A stretch of DNA of 64,000 nt from the NCBI GenBank assembly GCA_004431415.1, contig QPMI01000515.1, positions 124,001-188,000 on the forward strand, given 5' to 3'. How positions within the stretch are numbered: position 1 is the stretch's first letter; each line of letters begins with the position of its first letter. The notes below the pieces were generated by a model. It was not told the origin of the DNA. It saw only the letters and a list, made by a program, of their open reading frames with translations, and searched no databases. Positions 12,891-26,100 of this stretch are shown here, piece by piece. Position numbers and translations under genes: made by a program. The DNA is from Cyanophora paradoxa. Its lineage: Eukaryota; Glaucocystophyceae; Cyanophorales; Cyanophoraceae.

Positions 12891-15704
12891 ATGCCGGGTG
12901 TAATTCACATTAAGAGCGGCGCTGAATTTGAGCGCTACACGCGCCAGAATGCCACCAAGGTCCGCGCCTGGTCGCCGCCGCGGAGCGCGCCCGGCCTGCT
13001 GCGAGCCACTGATTCCGACCTACACAGCTCGCCGTCGTGGATTGGACGGGTGCGTGCGCCTGGTCTCGCACCCTCGGCCCGCCTGAGCGCGCCCGCCATT
13101 TGACGCACTGACGCTGCCGCCGGCACATTTGCGCCTTGACAGCCAAGTGGGTGCGTGCTGCGCCGCCGAACGCCCCCGGTCACACGAAAACCCAACCTCA
13201 CGCGCCCCGCTCGCAGTGCGGCCCCTGCCAGCGCATCGCCCCGCTCTTCGAGCAGCTGGCAGCAAAGTACCCGGATGTCGATTTCCTGAAGGCGCGCTCG
13301 CCCGTCCCGCGCGTGCCGTGCCGGCGCCGCGTGCGCCCGGCGGCCGGCGAGCGAGCGAGCGAGCGAGCGGCCCGCAGGTGGACGTCGATGAGTGCTCGGA
13401 CCTGGCGCAGAGCAACGGCGTCCGGAGCATGCCGACGTTCCACTGTGCGTCGGCGCCCGCCCGCCCGGCGGGCGCGCCCGTTCCCGCGCCCGCCGCCGCC
13501 TGACCGGCCCGCCTGACCGCAGTCTGGAAGGGCGGGAGCAAGGCCCAGGAGTTCTCGGGGGCGGACCCGGGGCGCCTGGAGAGCACGATCCTCGCTCTGC
13601 GTCCGCCGCCGCAGCAGACGTTCGCCGGCTCGGGCCAGACCCTCGGCGGCGGCACGGGCCGCTCTCGCGTGCGCTTACCGCAGTCCTTCCTCACCGAATC
13701 TCTTCCTTACGCGGAGCAGCTGCTAGACCTCGCGCCGCCGCCGGGCGCCGCGGCGAAGCCGGCGAAGCCGCTGACGCCCGCCGAGCGCCGCGCGCTGGAG
13801 GCCGCGTCCGCCGCCGACGAGGAGGCCGAGCTGCAGGCGGGCGAGATTCGAATTTGATCCGAGATTTGATCCGCATTCGAATTTGATCCGGGATTCGATC
13901 CGATCCGCAGGAGGCGCTGCGGATGTCGATTCAGGAGGCGCGGAAGACGGCGGCGGCGCCGCCGCCCGCGCCCACTGTGCACGCGCCGCCTCCGACGGCG
14001 CTCGGCAGCGCGCCCGCGCCCGCGCCCGCCGCTCCGGCGGAGGCCGCGCCCTCCGCCTCCGCTGCCGCGCCGCCCGGCGACTCTGCCGCGCCGCCGGCGC
14101 CGGACGCCGCGGCGCCCGCCCCGATGGAAGTCGACTCGGCCGGGGCCACCGCCGTCCCCGCCGAGGGCTCCGGCTCCCCCGCCCCCGCCCCGCCGCCCAG
14201 AAGCTGCCCGTCAACCCTACCCTCCTCGCGGTGCCCCGTATCCCCCTTCTCGTACCCCGTTTCCGACTCTCCCCCACGCAGACGCTGCTCGAAATGGGCT
14301 TCCCCGAGGTTCGAGCCGCGAAGGGCCTCCTCGCCACCGGCAACAAGGGCGTCGAGCAGGCCAGCGAGTGGTCCGCCAGCGGGCGCCCCCGCACCCCTCT
14401 CCGGTCCCGTCCCCCCTACCCTCTCAAACCGTACCCCCCTGCAGGATCTTCGCTCACATGGAGGACCCGGACATCGACGAGCCCTGGACGTGCGCCCCGT
14501 CAACGGCGTAACCCCCTTTCCCCAAATCACCGTACCCCCCGCCAGGTTCGAGGGGACGGACGGGGGCAAGGTGCCCAACACGGCTCCGAAGGACGATCGG
14601 CCCATTGAGGTCCGCAAGAAGGAGTGCGTACCCCCTCCCACGCCTCCTGCCAGGACTCGTACCCCCCCAACCGACTTTCGGCGCAGGATGGAGGACAGGC
14701 TCGCGGCAATCCGCAAGAAGAAGGCCGAGCAGGTACCCTCAGGGCCCAGGCGGGGGTACAGCTCCGGGCCGGGGTACGGGATCCGAGCCTTCGTTCGCAG
14801 GAGGCGGAGGAGGCGCTCGAGCGCGAGCGCGCGCGCCGCGAGGCCGGCCGCAAGGCCGCCGAGGTGCCGTACCCCCTCCCCGACATCTTCCCCCCCCCCC
14901 CCCCGCGTGCTTTGCGAACCCTGTACCCCGCAGGAGGCGAAGGCGCTGAAGGATGCCGAAATCTTCCGCGAGGCCGAGCGCCGCAAGAAGTGCGGGGGTA
15001 CAGGGGCGGGACGGGGGGGTACCCGATCTCACTTTCGGCGCAGGGAGAAGCAGGACGACGCTGCGTACCGCCTCAAGCTGCGGGAGGAGCTGAAGCGCGA
15101 CAAGGAGGAGCGCGCCAAGAAGGTCTACCCCCTCCGCTTCTCCCCCCCCCCCGAACTCACGGACCGGCGGCGCGGGGGTAGGAGGCGGAGCGGCGCGGGC
15201 TGGTGCCCTCTCCCCCGGCGGCCGCCGCGGCGCCCGCGCCCGCGGCCGCCGCCGCCGCGCCGAAGCCCGCCGCCGCCGCGAAGGACTACAGCGAAGCCGC
15301 TATCCAGGTACCCCCTCTCTCTCCTCGTCCCCCCCCCACCTTGCGATCCCGTACCCCCAGATCCGCCTTCTGGACGGGTCCGTGATCAAGCAGACGTTCC
15401 AGCCCGGCGACAAGCTCCGCGAGGTGCCGTACCCCCCCTCCGATCTCCCCTCACGTACCCCCCCGGAACTCATCCCCCGCCCCCAGGTGGCCAAGTTCGT
15501 TGCGACGAAGCAGCCGGGCCCCTTCAACCTCGTCAACCGGTGCGGCGGACCCCCTACCCCCTCTCTACTGGCATCTCGTTGCCGATACACGTACCCCCCA
15601 GGAGCGCGTTCCCCCCCAAGACGTACAGCCCGGCGGACCTGGACGCGACGACGCTGCAGGCGGCCGGGCTCGTACCCTCCGGCACCCTCGTCGTGTCCAA
15701 GTAG
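12891..15704 (+). CDS. Thioredoxin-UIM-UBA-UBX fusion protein (UBXN1/SAKS1-like C-terminus)
   Basis: UBX proteins recruit ubiquitylated clients to the AAA+ ATPase Cdc48/p97. The N-terminus (MPGVIHIKSGAEFERYT) opens a true thioredoxin domain. VVDWTAKWCGPC is completed across an 8-nt exon at 13143-13150, followed by IAPLFEQLAAKYPDVDF, VDVDECSDLAQSNGVRSMPTF and WKGGSKAQEFSGAD. DEEAELQEALRMSIQEAR (about 13.82-13.95 kb) fits a ubiquitin-interacting motif. A Pro/Ala linker leads to a UBA domain, LLEMGFPEVRAAKGLLATGN and IFAHMEDPDIDEP (about 14.28-14.49 kb). Charged coiled-coil exons (RMEDRLAAIRKKK, EELKRDKEERAKK) precede a UBX domain, IRLLDGSVIKQTFQPGDKL to LQAAGLVPSGTLVVSK, with a TAG stop at 15702-15704. 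UBA, coiled coil and UBX match UBXN1 in order and wording; the active thioredoxin fused in front is unusual. Both redox cysteines are present. At least ten exons. Confidence 0.88.
13143..13150 (+). other. 8-nt micro-exon completing the thioredoxin active site
   Basis: The upstream exon ends ...GATTGGACGG at 13049, before GTGCGTGC. An intron ends in CTTGACAG at 13142. The eight bases CCAAGTGG follow, and the next GTGCGTGC begins at 13151. That intron ends TCGCAG at 13216, before TGCGGCCCCTGC. Joining the three pieces gives D-W-T-A-K-W-C-G-P-C in frame, the canonical thioredoxin motif. Skipping the micro-exon loses the Trp and shifts the frame. Confidence 0.8.
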
Positions 15705-16247
15705 CTATTTATAGAGGCGGGGAGGCCCGGGACCGGAGTACGTACCGGGACGACGGAGAGTAATTGTTCGTGTACAAAAGAGATCTTGGAGTTCGGGTCA
15801 GGATCAGAACCATCATGGCATCCTTATTTATAAGCCCCGGAATCGAAGCGCTTCACAGCGCCTGGAGCGCAGAACATGTACATGCAGGGGCTCGTTCGGT
15901 GATCCTACATCCCCGTAGAGCTGACCATTCGCCCTCGGGTCCAGTCTTGAAAGCAAATTAGCAACAGACTAATGACCACGGGATTTTAAATTTCGTGATC
16001 ATGATCAAAAGCCATCAGTCAGTTAGCAACAGATCTAGACCAATGGCGTCGGCCATATGCATGTGCCACGGTGTATTCGGGAAGTTATGAATTCATGATC
16101 ATGATCATGATATCGATCATGATCAAATCCATCCCTTGATCGCACGATCATGAGCCCTGAAAGCGTTTCGCAGTCTCTAGAAGCGAGCCGGTTTTAATTT
16201 GTGTAACTTTATTAGCAATAGACTAGACTACTAACAGCTGCAGTGCA
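15705..16247. other. Convergent intergenic region
   Basis: This separates two genes whose 3' ends face each other (stops at 15704 and 16248). It is relatively AT-rich and carries overlapping palindromic GATCATGATCATGAT words around 15995-16130. It probably holds both 3' untranslated regions and polyadenylation signals. I see no gene. Confidence 0.4.
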
Positions 16248-19200
16248 TCAAGTACAAAAAGTATGCATGGGGTTGAGAGCGAAAAAGAGTGCTGGACAGC
16301 GCAGAGGAGAGGAGGAGCTGAACGGAAGAGGAGTGGGGGCGGGGCGGGGGCTAAGAGGACTGAGAGGCGGCGTCGGGGGCGGCGGGGGCGCGGCCGGCTC
16401 GCCCTCGGCCGGCGGCGGGAGGGGTTCTGCGGGCGGGGCCGCCGGGACGCCCGAGGGGCTCCGGGGGACGGCGGGCGCGGCTGCGGAGGCGGCGTTGGCT
16501 GCGGCGGTCCGCAGCGAGCCGCTGCGGGATCGAATCCCCGCGAGGCCGCTCCCGGCGGCCGGTGCCCCGTCCCTCTGCCCCGAGGCGCTCGCGGGGCGCG
16601 AGAGGAGCGACTTGGCGCTCGGCTGGCGAGACACGGCCGCCGACTGCGGGCGGGAGGCGGCCGGCGAGGCGGGCTTGGACGCGGAAGGCGAGGCGGAAGA
16701 AGAAGCGTTCAGCGCCGCCTTCGCCTTCTGCGCGGCCGCCGCGACGACTGCGGCGAGGGCCGGGGCGGAGGCCGACGCGCCGAGGGAGGCCGAGGAGGAG
16801 GGGCCGGCGGAGGGGGCGGCGGAGGAGACGCCGGGGGCCAGGAGGGGGCCCGGCTTGATCGGGGCCGCAGGCGCCTTCTCTGGAACCGGGGGCATTCCGG
16901 GAACCGAGGGGCCGAAGGTGCGTATGGCGGGGGCTGAAGGGGCCGGGGAGAGGCCCAGGCTCGCGCGGCGCGCGTCCGCCGATGCAGGGCGCCCGGCGGC
17001 GCTGCCGCGCCGCCCGGCCGCCGCCGCCGCCGCCTGCGCCGCCTGTACCCCTGCCGCGGCCGCGGTCTGCGCCGGCGGAGCCGCCGCGCCGCCCGCCGAC
17101 GAAGCCGCCGACGCGCTCCGCGGCCGACCGGCCTTCTTCTGCGCGGCAGTACCCCCCGCTCAGGACGCCCGTACCCCCCTCTCGTCAGCCGAGGCCTGGG
17201 GGTATCACCTTCTTCTTGGGGTCCTCCGGCGGCTCGGGCTTGGGGGGCACGTGCTGCGGGCAAGGGCGGGTCAGTCAGTCGGCCAGCCTGGCGAGCCGAG
17301 CCGAGCTCGGCCGCGGAGGGGTAGGGTCGAGGGGCTTCCGCACGATTCGGAAGGCGGGTACGAGGGAGAGGCGCGCCCGCTTCGCCAGCTGAGGAGCGGG
17401 ACAGTCGGTCAGGTCAACGGAACAGAACCCCATCGCGGTCTCTTCTTTCGTGTCCTAGCGAGCTTCTGCCTTTGATCTTTGATCTTTGACTTCGCCTAGG
17501 CGGCGCGAGCTCTCCATCGAAGCCCTCCTCTCTTCTCGATGTTGGCGGCGTCTTAAGCTCCTCCTAAAGAGAGTCTAACAGAAAGAGGGAAAGAAAGAGC
17601 CATTATGGGCTCAGCCATTACTCCCCTCGTCTCATACTGTTACTACTCGACGTTACAGCTCGCGCAGCTCTCTCCTCGACGTTGGAGACGTCTTAAGCTC
17701 CGTCTAAGCTCCTGTCTTATTCCCCTCGTCTTATTATTATTATCCGTTGCGCGCACCTCGATGTTGGAGACGACGATGACGTTGCGGGGGTGGTCGTGCC
17801 CCAGCGACGAGGTCAGGATCGCTGCCGGGGGGGGGGCGCATCAGGTGGGGGAAGGGGGAGGAAGGGCGGGGGCGGGCGGGGGCGGGAAATGGGAGGGGGG
17901 CGGGGCGGAGGACGGGGCGTTGTTTAGATTAGAGCCGGAGGGGGCGGGGGGCGGGGGAGGGGCAGGGGGAGGGGGCGTTGGGGCGGGGGGGCGCACAGTT
18001 CGCCATCGTGAACATGCGCAGCGCCTCCAGGATCTGAGGGAGGGGAGGGGAGAGGGCGCGGCGGGGCGCTCAGCAAAGGAGGAAGGAGCGGGCGGCGGCT
18101 ATGCTTGAACCCAGCTGTAAAGAGGGGAGCGGGCGGACCCTGTGCTGTGCGAGGCGGCAGGCGCCGATGTTGTTCATGACGACGGCCGTCTCGGGCGAGC
18201 GCGGCCCGAAGCAGCGCTCCCGCACCGACAGCGCCTCCGTCAGCGCTGCGCGGGGGGCGAGCGGGTCAGTCGTCGGCCTTCGACCCGCTTTCTTCTCCCC
18301 CGAGTCCGACTGTCTGCTCTATCCGCGCCGGGCCCTCCCGCCCTCCCGCCCGGCCCCTCTCTCCCCCCGCCGGGCCGCCCCGCCCCGCCCGCCCCGGCCG
18401 CCCGGCGCACCGTCGGCGGCGAGGTCGAACTCGGCGAGGTGGAAGTGGGCCGAGCCGACCAGCGAGAAGGCCATCCCCATCTGCACGGGGAGGAGGAGGG
18501 GCGGTTGGGTCCAGGGGGAGCAAGGGGAGGAGGAAGGCGCGGGGAGCTTTGGGGGCGCCTTCCGCGCGGGCGGGGCCCAACAACAGCCTTGTAGGAGGAG
18601 GCCTCGGGGCGGGGCGGGGCGGGGCGGGGGCGCACGAGGGGGTGCTCGGCCGGCAGCATCTCCAGCCCGATGTCCCGCGCGTCCTGCCGCCCCGGCGCCC
18701 GTCAGGCCCAAGCCGAGGCGCGAGGGGGCGGGCGGGAGGGGGGGGGGGGGGTGGGGGGGAGGGAGGGAGGGGGAGGGGCCGGGGACCTCTCCCCGCCTAC
18801 GGAAGCCTCGAAATGCATGCCTAGGGGGAGGAGGGGGCGGGGGCAAGCGGGGGCGGGGCGCGGGCGCGTCGGGCTCGGGCCGAGAGATAGATGGATAGAC
18901 AGCCCAAGGCGCGGGGCCCGTGGCCCGAGCGGGGGCGGGGCCCGTGGCCTGAGCGGGGGCGAGGGTGGGAAGAGGGCAAACGCACGAGGTAGGCCTTGAG
19001 GGCGACGCGGTCGCGGCACCCGCTCTCGTACACCTGCAGGCAGGGCGCGGGGCGCGTCGGCGGCGGCGGCGGCGGAAGCGGCGCGTCGGAGGGGCGGGGG
19101 CGAGGGCGGGGGCGCCCGCCGAAGGGCGGGGGCTGCGGGGCGCTCGACAGAAGGAAGCGAGCGCGTTCTAGCCCCTTCTAGCCCCCACCCGTCCCCCTCC

Positions 19201-22052
19201 CGGCTCTCGGGTGCGCGCGCGGGCGCACCTCGCCGCTGGCGAAGAGGAAGAACATCTCGATGTCGGCGGGGAGGCCCTGGCCCCGCGCCTTCGCCGCCGC
19301 CTTGTCCCCCTGCGCGAGCGGGGGCGGAGGCGGAGGCGGAGGCGGACGCGGAGTGAGAGGCGGCCGTCAGCGGCGATGAGCGGCGAGGGGGCGGAGACAC
19401 GCTCTTCAAGGGCGGCGGGTTAGGGACGAGAAACTATCGACGAGAAAGATAGATAGATCGGGCGCACCTGCGCGGCGGCGATCTATGAGCTTCTAAAATG
19501 ATCGATACATGTGTCCGTCTATCTATCTTTATCTGTCCGTCTATCTATCTTTATCTGTCCGTCTATCTATCTTTATTGGATGGACGGATCGATAAAGATC
19601 GCGCGCACCTGCGCGGCGGCGATCTCGCGCTGGCGGCGCTCGTGCTTGAGCCACTCCTCCCGCGCCGCCCGGTACGCCGCGATCGCGTTCTGCGGGGCCC
19701 GCGCGCGCCGGGCGCGTCAGGCGCGCCAGGAGCCGCACTGGGGCGCGGCGCGCGAAGTTCCTTCTGGAGCCGTACTATCATTCGCCGCTTGTTCTAATAG
19801 GTTCTAACAGGTTTCTGCTCTAATAGGTATTATAGGAAGCAGGTCTAATTCTCCGCGGCCTCTTAGAAGAGATGCAGTTCTTAGAATAGGTCTAATAGGT
19901 CTTATAGGAAGCGGGTCTAATTCTCTTAAGGCGGCGCACGTCGAAGTCGCCGCGGTTGTGGAAGACGAGGGCGGACTGGATCTCGTTGTGGATCCCGTCC
20001 GGCGCCGGCGGCGCCACCAGCACCTGCGGCGCGAGGAGGAGGAGGCCCCCGCGTCGGACGGGGTGGGAGGGGGGGGGGAAGGCGGGGGGGGGGCGTGGGG
20101 GCGAAAGGGGAGGCGCGGGCGCGGGCGGCGTCCTTCCAGAGCCTTCCACGGCTCTCTGGTGGACTCTCTTTTTGGGGCCGCCGCGTTCGAGCAGCGGAAG
20201 GGAAGGGAGAGGGAGAGCGCCCGGGGCCCTTCGGCGCGCGCGCGCGCCCCTCTCGTGCACTCTAGCCGAACTTTCTTCTTAGGGATTCAAGCCGACTGCT
20301 CTTCGGACGGACCTCGCGGACGGAGGCGAGGGGGGGGGGGGGGGGAACTAGGTCCCCAGCTAGGAGCGGGGCGTGGGTGGCGGAGGCGCCAGCTAGGCGA
20401 GCTCCCGTTCTGGTGGACTGAGGCTAGCTAGGTTCGGGTTCTCTGGGAGACTCGGGTTCTTTGAACTAGGCGAGCTCCCGCTCTAGAGGCGGCGGCGCCC
20501 CGTCCCCCGTCCCCCGCCCTCCCGCCTACGCCCAAGTGCGCGGGCGGACCTCGCGGATGAGGCGGGGGAAGTCGCGGTCCGGCGTGAACCCGTTCGCCGA
20601 GACCTGCCGGGGGGAGGCAAAAGGACGTCGGCGGTGGCGGGAAAAAGAGGGGGGGGTGAGATAAGGAGGGGTACGGCACCTTGATGACGCCGGTCCACTT
20701 GTTGTGGTCCCGCGGCTCGCCGAAGCGTGAGAAGAAGGCCGAGGGCGCCCGCATCTATTTTTGGAGCGAAGAAGGGTACGAGAGCCGTGAGGGCACGGGA
20801 GGGGGGGGGGCGGAGGGGGGTACGGGGGCGCACCATAGCCAGGGAGGATTTCCGGGTGGTGGGCTTGGGGGGAGACAGGCTCGTCAGGTCCACGTTGTCT
20901 ACGAAAAGAAGGGGAGGGGGAGAGGAGAAGGGTCAGGGGGGCGGAAATGTTCGAAATCGCTCGGAAATGTTCGGAATCGCTCGGAAATGTTCGAAATCGC
21001 TCGGGAATCGCTGGGAAAGCGGACCCGGGGGGAAGTGCCACTCCTTGAGGAAGCGGCGCTTGTAGGCCCCCGCGAGGTACTCGAAGAGCGCCCGAAGCTG
21101 CGGCGGGGCGGGGGGCGAGGGGCGCTCACGGTCAGGGCCCCGGGCGGGGCGAGGGCGGAGCGGAATTCAAAGGCTCCAGAAGGCGGGAATGAATTCAGAG
21201 GCGATAGATGAACGCTCTAGGAGCTAGAAACGACCTTCTAGAAGAAGAAGCCTCAGGGGCTCAGGGCCCCAGAAGGCGCGCTCGAGGTGCCCCGCTCTTT
21301 ATCTCAGATATGGATGTTGTCCTCTGAAAGCGCGCGCTCGCACCCGGACGCTGGGCTCGGGGAGCCCCCTAGTCTCTAGACGAAGTCTCTAGGCTAGGCT
21401 GGTCTCTAGACGAGCCCCCTTCAGAGATCTAATCCAGACGACGACGAATCCAGAATCTAAGTCTCTATAGACGGAATCTTTAGGCTCGCTAGTCGCTTGA
21501 GATCTAATCGTAGTTTCAAGGGGCTAATTGTCCCTTGGGTTCTTGAGAACGGCGGGCGCTCTTCTTATCTGTTTATCTCTCGAAAGCGGGCGCGCGGACC
21601 CGGACGCTGGGCTCGGGGAGCTCGCCGAAGCACATGATGGCGAGGCGGCACAGCAGCTCCTGGAACTCCCTGCGAACCGGGGCGGTCAGCCGGACTGGAG
21701 AGAGCTCCTGGCTCTTAGCGGTCCGCGCAGCCCGCCCCCGGCGGCTCTTAGCTCTTAGCTCTTAGCTCTAACTGCCCGGCGGCTATGCGCGCCCGGCAGC
21801 GGGGCGGGCGGACCGGAAGTCGATGGAGCAGTCGTTGTCGTCGGCGTAGAAGCCCGTGTTCGCCGCCCGGAACATCCGCGTCTGCGGGGTCGGGTCAAGC
21901 CGAGGCGAATCGAGGCGGCCGCGGCTTTTCGGCTCGGGGGTCGAGACGGGGAGGAGGGAGCGCACGACGCCCGTGATGGACATCAGGTCCGGGAAGAGGT
22001 TGAACTGCCTGCGCCGCCGGCCCGCCCCGCCCGTCTCAGAAAGAGAGGGGGG

Positions 22053-22086
<34 letters not shown>

Positions 22087-23080
22087 GGAAGGGGGGGAGG
22101 AAGGGGGGAGGAAAATGGGGGGGAAATGTTTTTGGAAAGGGGGGCAGGGGAGAAAGGAATGGCCGGCGCAGTGCGAATTCGTTCGAGTTCATTCGCGAAC
22201 CGGCCGAAGGAGAGGAACTCGCCGAGGGAGATGGAGGTGTTCGCCTGCCGCTGCTGGTTCCACCCCTTCGTCTTCACGGCGCCCACCGCCTCCTGCGTGG
22301 TGGAGGCTGTGAGCGAGTGGAGACCGGTGGAGCGGCCGGGGCAGCAGCGAGGGCATGATCTAGACCTAGATCCAGATCTACGGGGGAAGGCGACGCGAGG
22401 CGAGACGAGAGCAGAATGAAGGACACGATTGATCTAGACTCGATCTAGATCCGAGGCGCACGACGCCGAGGCCTGCGTAGTAGGTAAAGATGGTGCGGAC
22501 GGGGTCCACGCAGTAGTCCATAAGCCGCTGCACCTGCAGTAGAAGTAGAGGGGTGAGAGGGGGCTGGGGCGGGCGCGGTTTTGGGGGAACGGGGGCGGGT
22601 TCTAGGGCGGGGCGCGAACAGGCGGGCGCGATTCTAAGGGAGGCGGGGCGAGGGGAGGAGGGGTGGGGCGGGGCGGGGGCGGGGCGAGGCGGTGCAGCGC
22701 CGAGGCGAGGCGAGTCGGGCGCGGTTCTAGGGGAGGCAGGGAGGCCCGCACTTTAACCGCGCCCGGGCGGTTCTAGTGATTATTAGGGGCGGGGCGGGGC
22801 GGGGCGGGGGCGCACGGCGGGGTCGGCGAGCTGCTCGGCGATGGGGTCCGCCTCCTGCGGCTCCCGCCTGCGGAGAAGGTGGCGGTGAGGCAAAGACGCG
22901 CGAGGGCGAGGGCGAGGGCGGGGGCGAGGGCGAGGGGAGGCGCGAGGGGAGGCGCGAGGGGGATATGCCAGTTACTAGGAGCGGCGGGTCCCCTGCCCCC
23001 CTCGTTGATTTTAGCGCTCCTCCCAAGCTGCGCGTCAAGCTGTAGAGGCGGCGCCGCCCATCCGGAGAATGAGGCGCCAT

Positions 23081-23117
<37 letters not shown>

Positions 23118-26100
23118 GCCCCCGCCGCCGGACGCACTTGGCGAGGGGGTAGAGGTGCTTGGTGATGAGCTCGTCGACGGCGGCGATGATCGGCTCCGCG
23201 TCGCTCCGCCGCTTGAAGTCCGCGATGATGCACACTGCGCGCGGGAGAGCGGGGCGGGGCGGTTAGGCGGGCGGCGGCTACGAGGGCTCGCCTCTCCTGG
23301 CGGAGTCTGGAGGTTACGCTCTAGAGCCTGGGCATCGCCTCGACCGCGGGAGAGCGGGGCGGGGCGGGGCGGTTAGGGCGAGGGCGAGCGCGGGGGCGAC
23401 GACCCCGTGCGCGGGCGCCCGCGTGGGCGGTTAGGAGCGTGGGGGGCCGGGGCTAGGGGGCCTCGGCCCTCTCGGCGGAGCCTGGAGGCTGCGATCTAGA
23501 GCCCGGGAGATGATGACTCTAGGCCGCATCACGGCATCGCCTCGATCTAGTCTGGGCGGGCGGGGCGACGCCCTGGCCCCCTTAGGACGGCCCCCTGGCC
23601 TGAGGCTCTCTCGGCCGGGCTGGAAGATCTAGGGCTGAGCGCGGGGGCGACGCCCTGGCGGGCGCCCGGCCCGGCGGGGCGGGGCGGGGCGGGGCGGGGC
23701 GGGGCGGGGCGAGGCGGATCTAGAGGCTGGGGGATCTAATCTCGACCGCCTCGCCTCGATCTAGTCTGGGCGGGCTGGGCGACGCCCTGGCGCATCGGGC
23801 TGTCGATCTCGGCCGGGCTGGAAGATCTAGCTAGAGCTGAGCGCGGGGGCGGCGCCCTGGCGGGCGCCCGGCGGGGCGGGGCGGGGCGACGGGGCGCACG
23901 GGCTTGGCAGAACTCGTCCCACTGGAGGAGGGCGTCGAAGCTGTTGGAGACGCGCAGCACGTTCCGGAAGAGCGTCTCCAGGTCCTGCGCGTCGCCCGCT
24001 CGTCAGCCGCTGTCTGGCGGGGGTGGGGGGCGGGGTGGCTTGGGTGTGGTTTCGTTCATTTTGTTGGGTTAGATAGGGCGGGGGCGGCCCCGCTACAGGC
24101 CGTTCGCTCGTCGTTCGTTTAGTTCGTTCTTCGGTTCTTCGGCGCTTTGGGAAGCGGGCGGGGCGAGCAAAGGCTCGCCTGGGCGGTGAAGCGCTTGTCG
24201 AGCATGCCGGACTGCCGCACCAGCTACGGGCGCGCGAGGGGCGCCTCAGCGGACCGGCGGGCGGGCGGGCGAGAGGGGAGCTAGCCCCGCGGTGCCGCAA
24301 GGTCTAGAAGCCTCCTCGCGGGGGGCGCGGGAGGAGGTGAGGCGGTGCGCTCGAGTCGGCGGGCGGCGGGCGGGAGGGGAGCTAGCCCCGCGGTGGCGCG
24401 GGAGGAGGCGCGCTCGAGTTGGGCCGGCCGGGCGGCCGATGGCGCCAATTTAGGCCCCTAGTGCGGGAGGCCGGGGGCCCAGAAGGCCCAGAAGCTTCGC
24501 GGGGGCGGGCGGGGGGCTCGGGGCGGGGCCGGCGGGGGTGCGCGGGCACCTTGAAGAAGTTGGCGGCGGGCATGGAGTCGACGCGGGCCTTGGCCCCGAT
24601 CGAGCAGAAGTACGTGAACACCCCCTTCAGCTGCCCTGCGCGCCCCCGCCCCGCCCCGCTCAGCGACCCAACTTGGAGCGTTCTTCTAAGCAAGGGGCGC
24701 ACGGTCCTTCTTGCAGCGGAGGTAGGCCTCGGGGTTCGCCTGCAGCATCGCCTGCATCGCTGCGCGCGCGGCGGGGGGCGGGCGGCCTCAGCCGAGGCGC
24801 GGCGGGGCGACGCGGGGCAGCTCCTAGCTCCTAGAGGCGGGGCGGGGCGGGGAAGTTCATCGTCATCTAAGTAGTCTAAGCCCGAGATCTAGCTCCTAGC
24901 TAGAGCCTAGCTCCTCGCTCTTAAAGGCTTCTAGATCATCGCGGTCTAAGCACCGAGCTCTGGAGGCGGGAGCGGGGGCGGGGCGGGGCGGGGCGGTGCG
25001 GACACTGGAGGAACTCGGGTCCTTGGATCGCCTCAAAGACCGCCCTCGCCCCGCCCTGCCCGGGGCGCGGCGCGCGTCAGAGGAGGCGCGGCGCGGGGGC
25101 GGAGGAGGAGGAGGGCGGAGGCGCGGCCGGGCTCTCCCGGAGGAGGCGGGCGGCGTCGCGGAGGCGGGCGGGCGGCCGAATGAAACTAGCGCAGAGAAGC
25201 TGGAACTAGGAGCTAGGAACTAGGAGCCGGGCCGGGGTCGGGGCGGGCCGGGGCGGGGCGTCGAATGAAACTCCTAGCGCCCAGAAGCTAGGAACGCGGG
25301 ACAGGAACTAGGAACTAGGAACTAGGAGGCAGGCCGGGGTCGGGGCGGGGTCGGGGCGGGGCGGGCTCAGGGCGGGCTCGGAGCGGGCGGGGCGGGGCGG
25401 GGCGGGGCGCCTTGCGGGCGGCTGCGTCGCGGAGGCGGGCGGCCGACTCCTCCCGCGTCACCAGCGTCTCGTACCGCGCCTGCGGGGGGGAAGTGGGTGG
25501 GACTTGGGGAGGAGGGGAGAGGGGGGCGGGGCGGACCTGGCGCGTGCGGGGGGTGCGGAGGACCACCTGCGCGGGGCCGCGCACCCGCCCGCTCAGCCAA
25601 AACCTCAGCCGAGGCGCGAGGCTCATAGCGGGGGCGCGGGCGCGGCCGGGGCGGGGCGCACGCCGGCGACGCGCTCGGCGGCGGGGTCGAGGTGGTCGAC
25701 GAGCATCGCGAGGCGCTCGGCCGGTCCCAGGGGCTCCCGCCCCACCACCACCTGCGCGCAGGGCGGGGGTTAGATCCGATCCGGCCGGGGCGGGGAGGGG
25801 ACGGGGGCGGGGGCGGGGGCGGGGGCGTGGGCGACTCGGGGAGAGATGGGATCGCTTCGGGACGGCGGGCGGCGCTCTATAGCTTCTGTTAGCTAGCTGG
25901 CCAAGCTAGCTGGCTAGATTCCCAAGATAGGGCGGGGGCGGGGCGGAGCCGCGCTAACCTCAGCTGGGCTTCTAAGCGTCTAAGGCGCCGGGGGGGGGGG
26001 GCGGGGCCGGGGGCCGGGGCGGACCTTGCCGTAGACGTGGGAGCCGATGCGGGAGAGGACCTCCAGGAAGTCCTCGAAGTTCATCTCGTCCTGGGGAGGC

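Noticed and set aside
13923-15704. 593-codon open frame read as one exon
   Set aside because: It is the UBX gene read through several introns; the real protein uses splicing between frames, as shown by the UBA, coiled-coil and UBX motifs lying in different frames.
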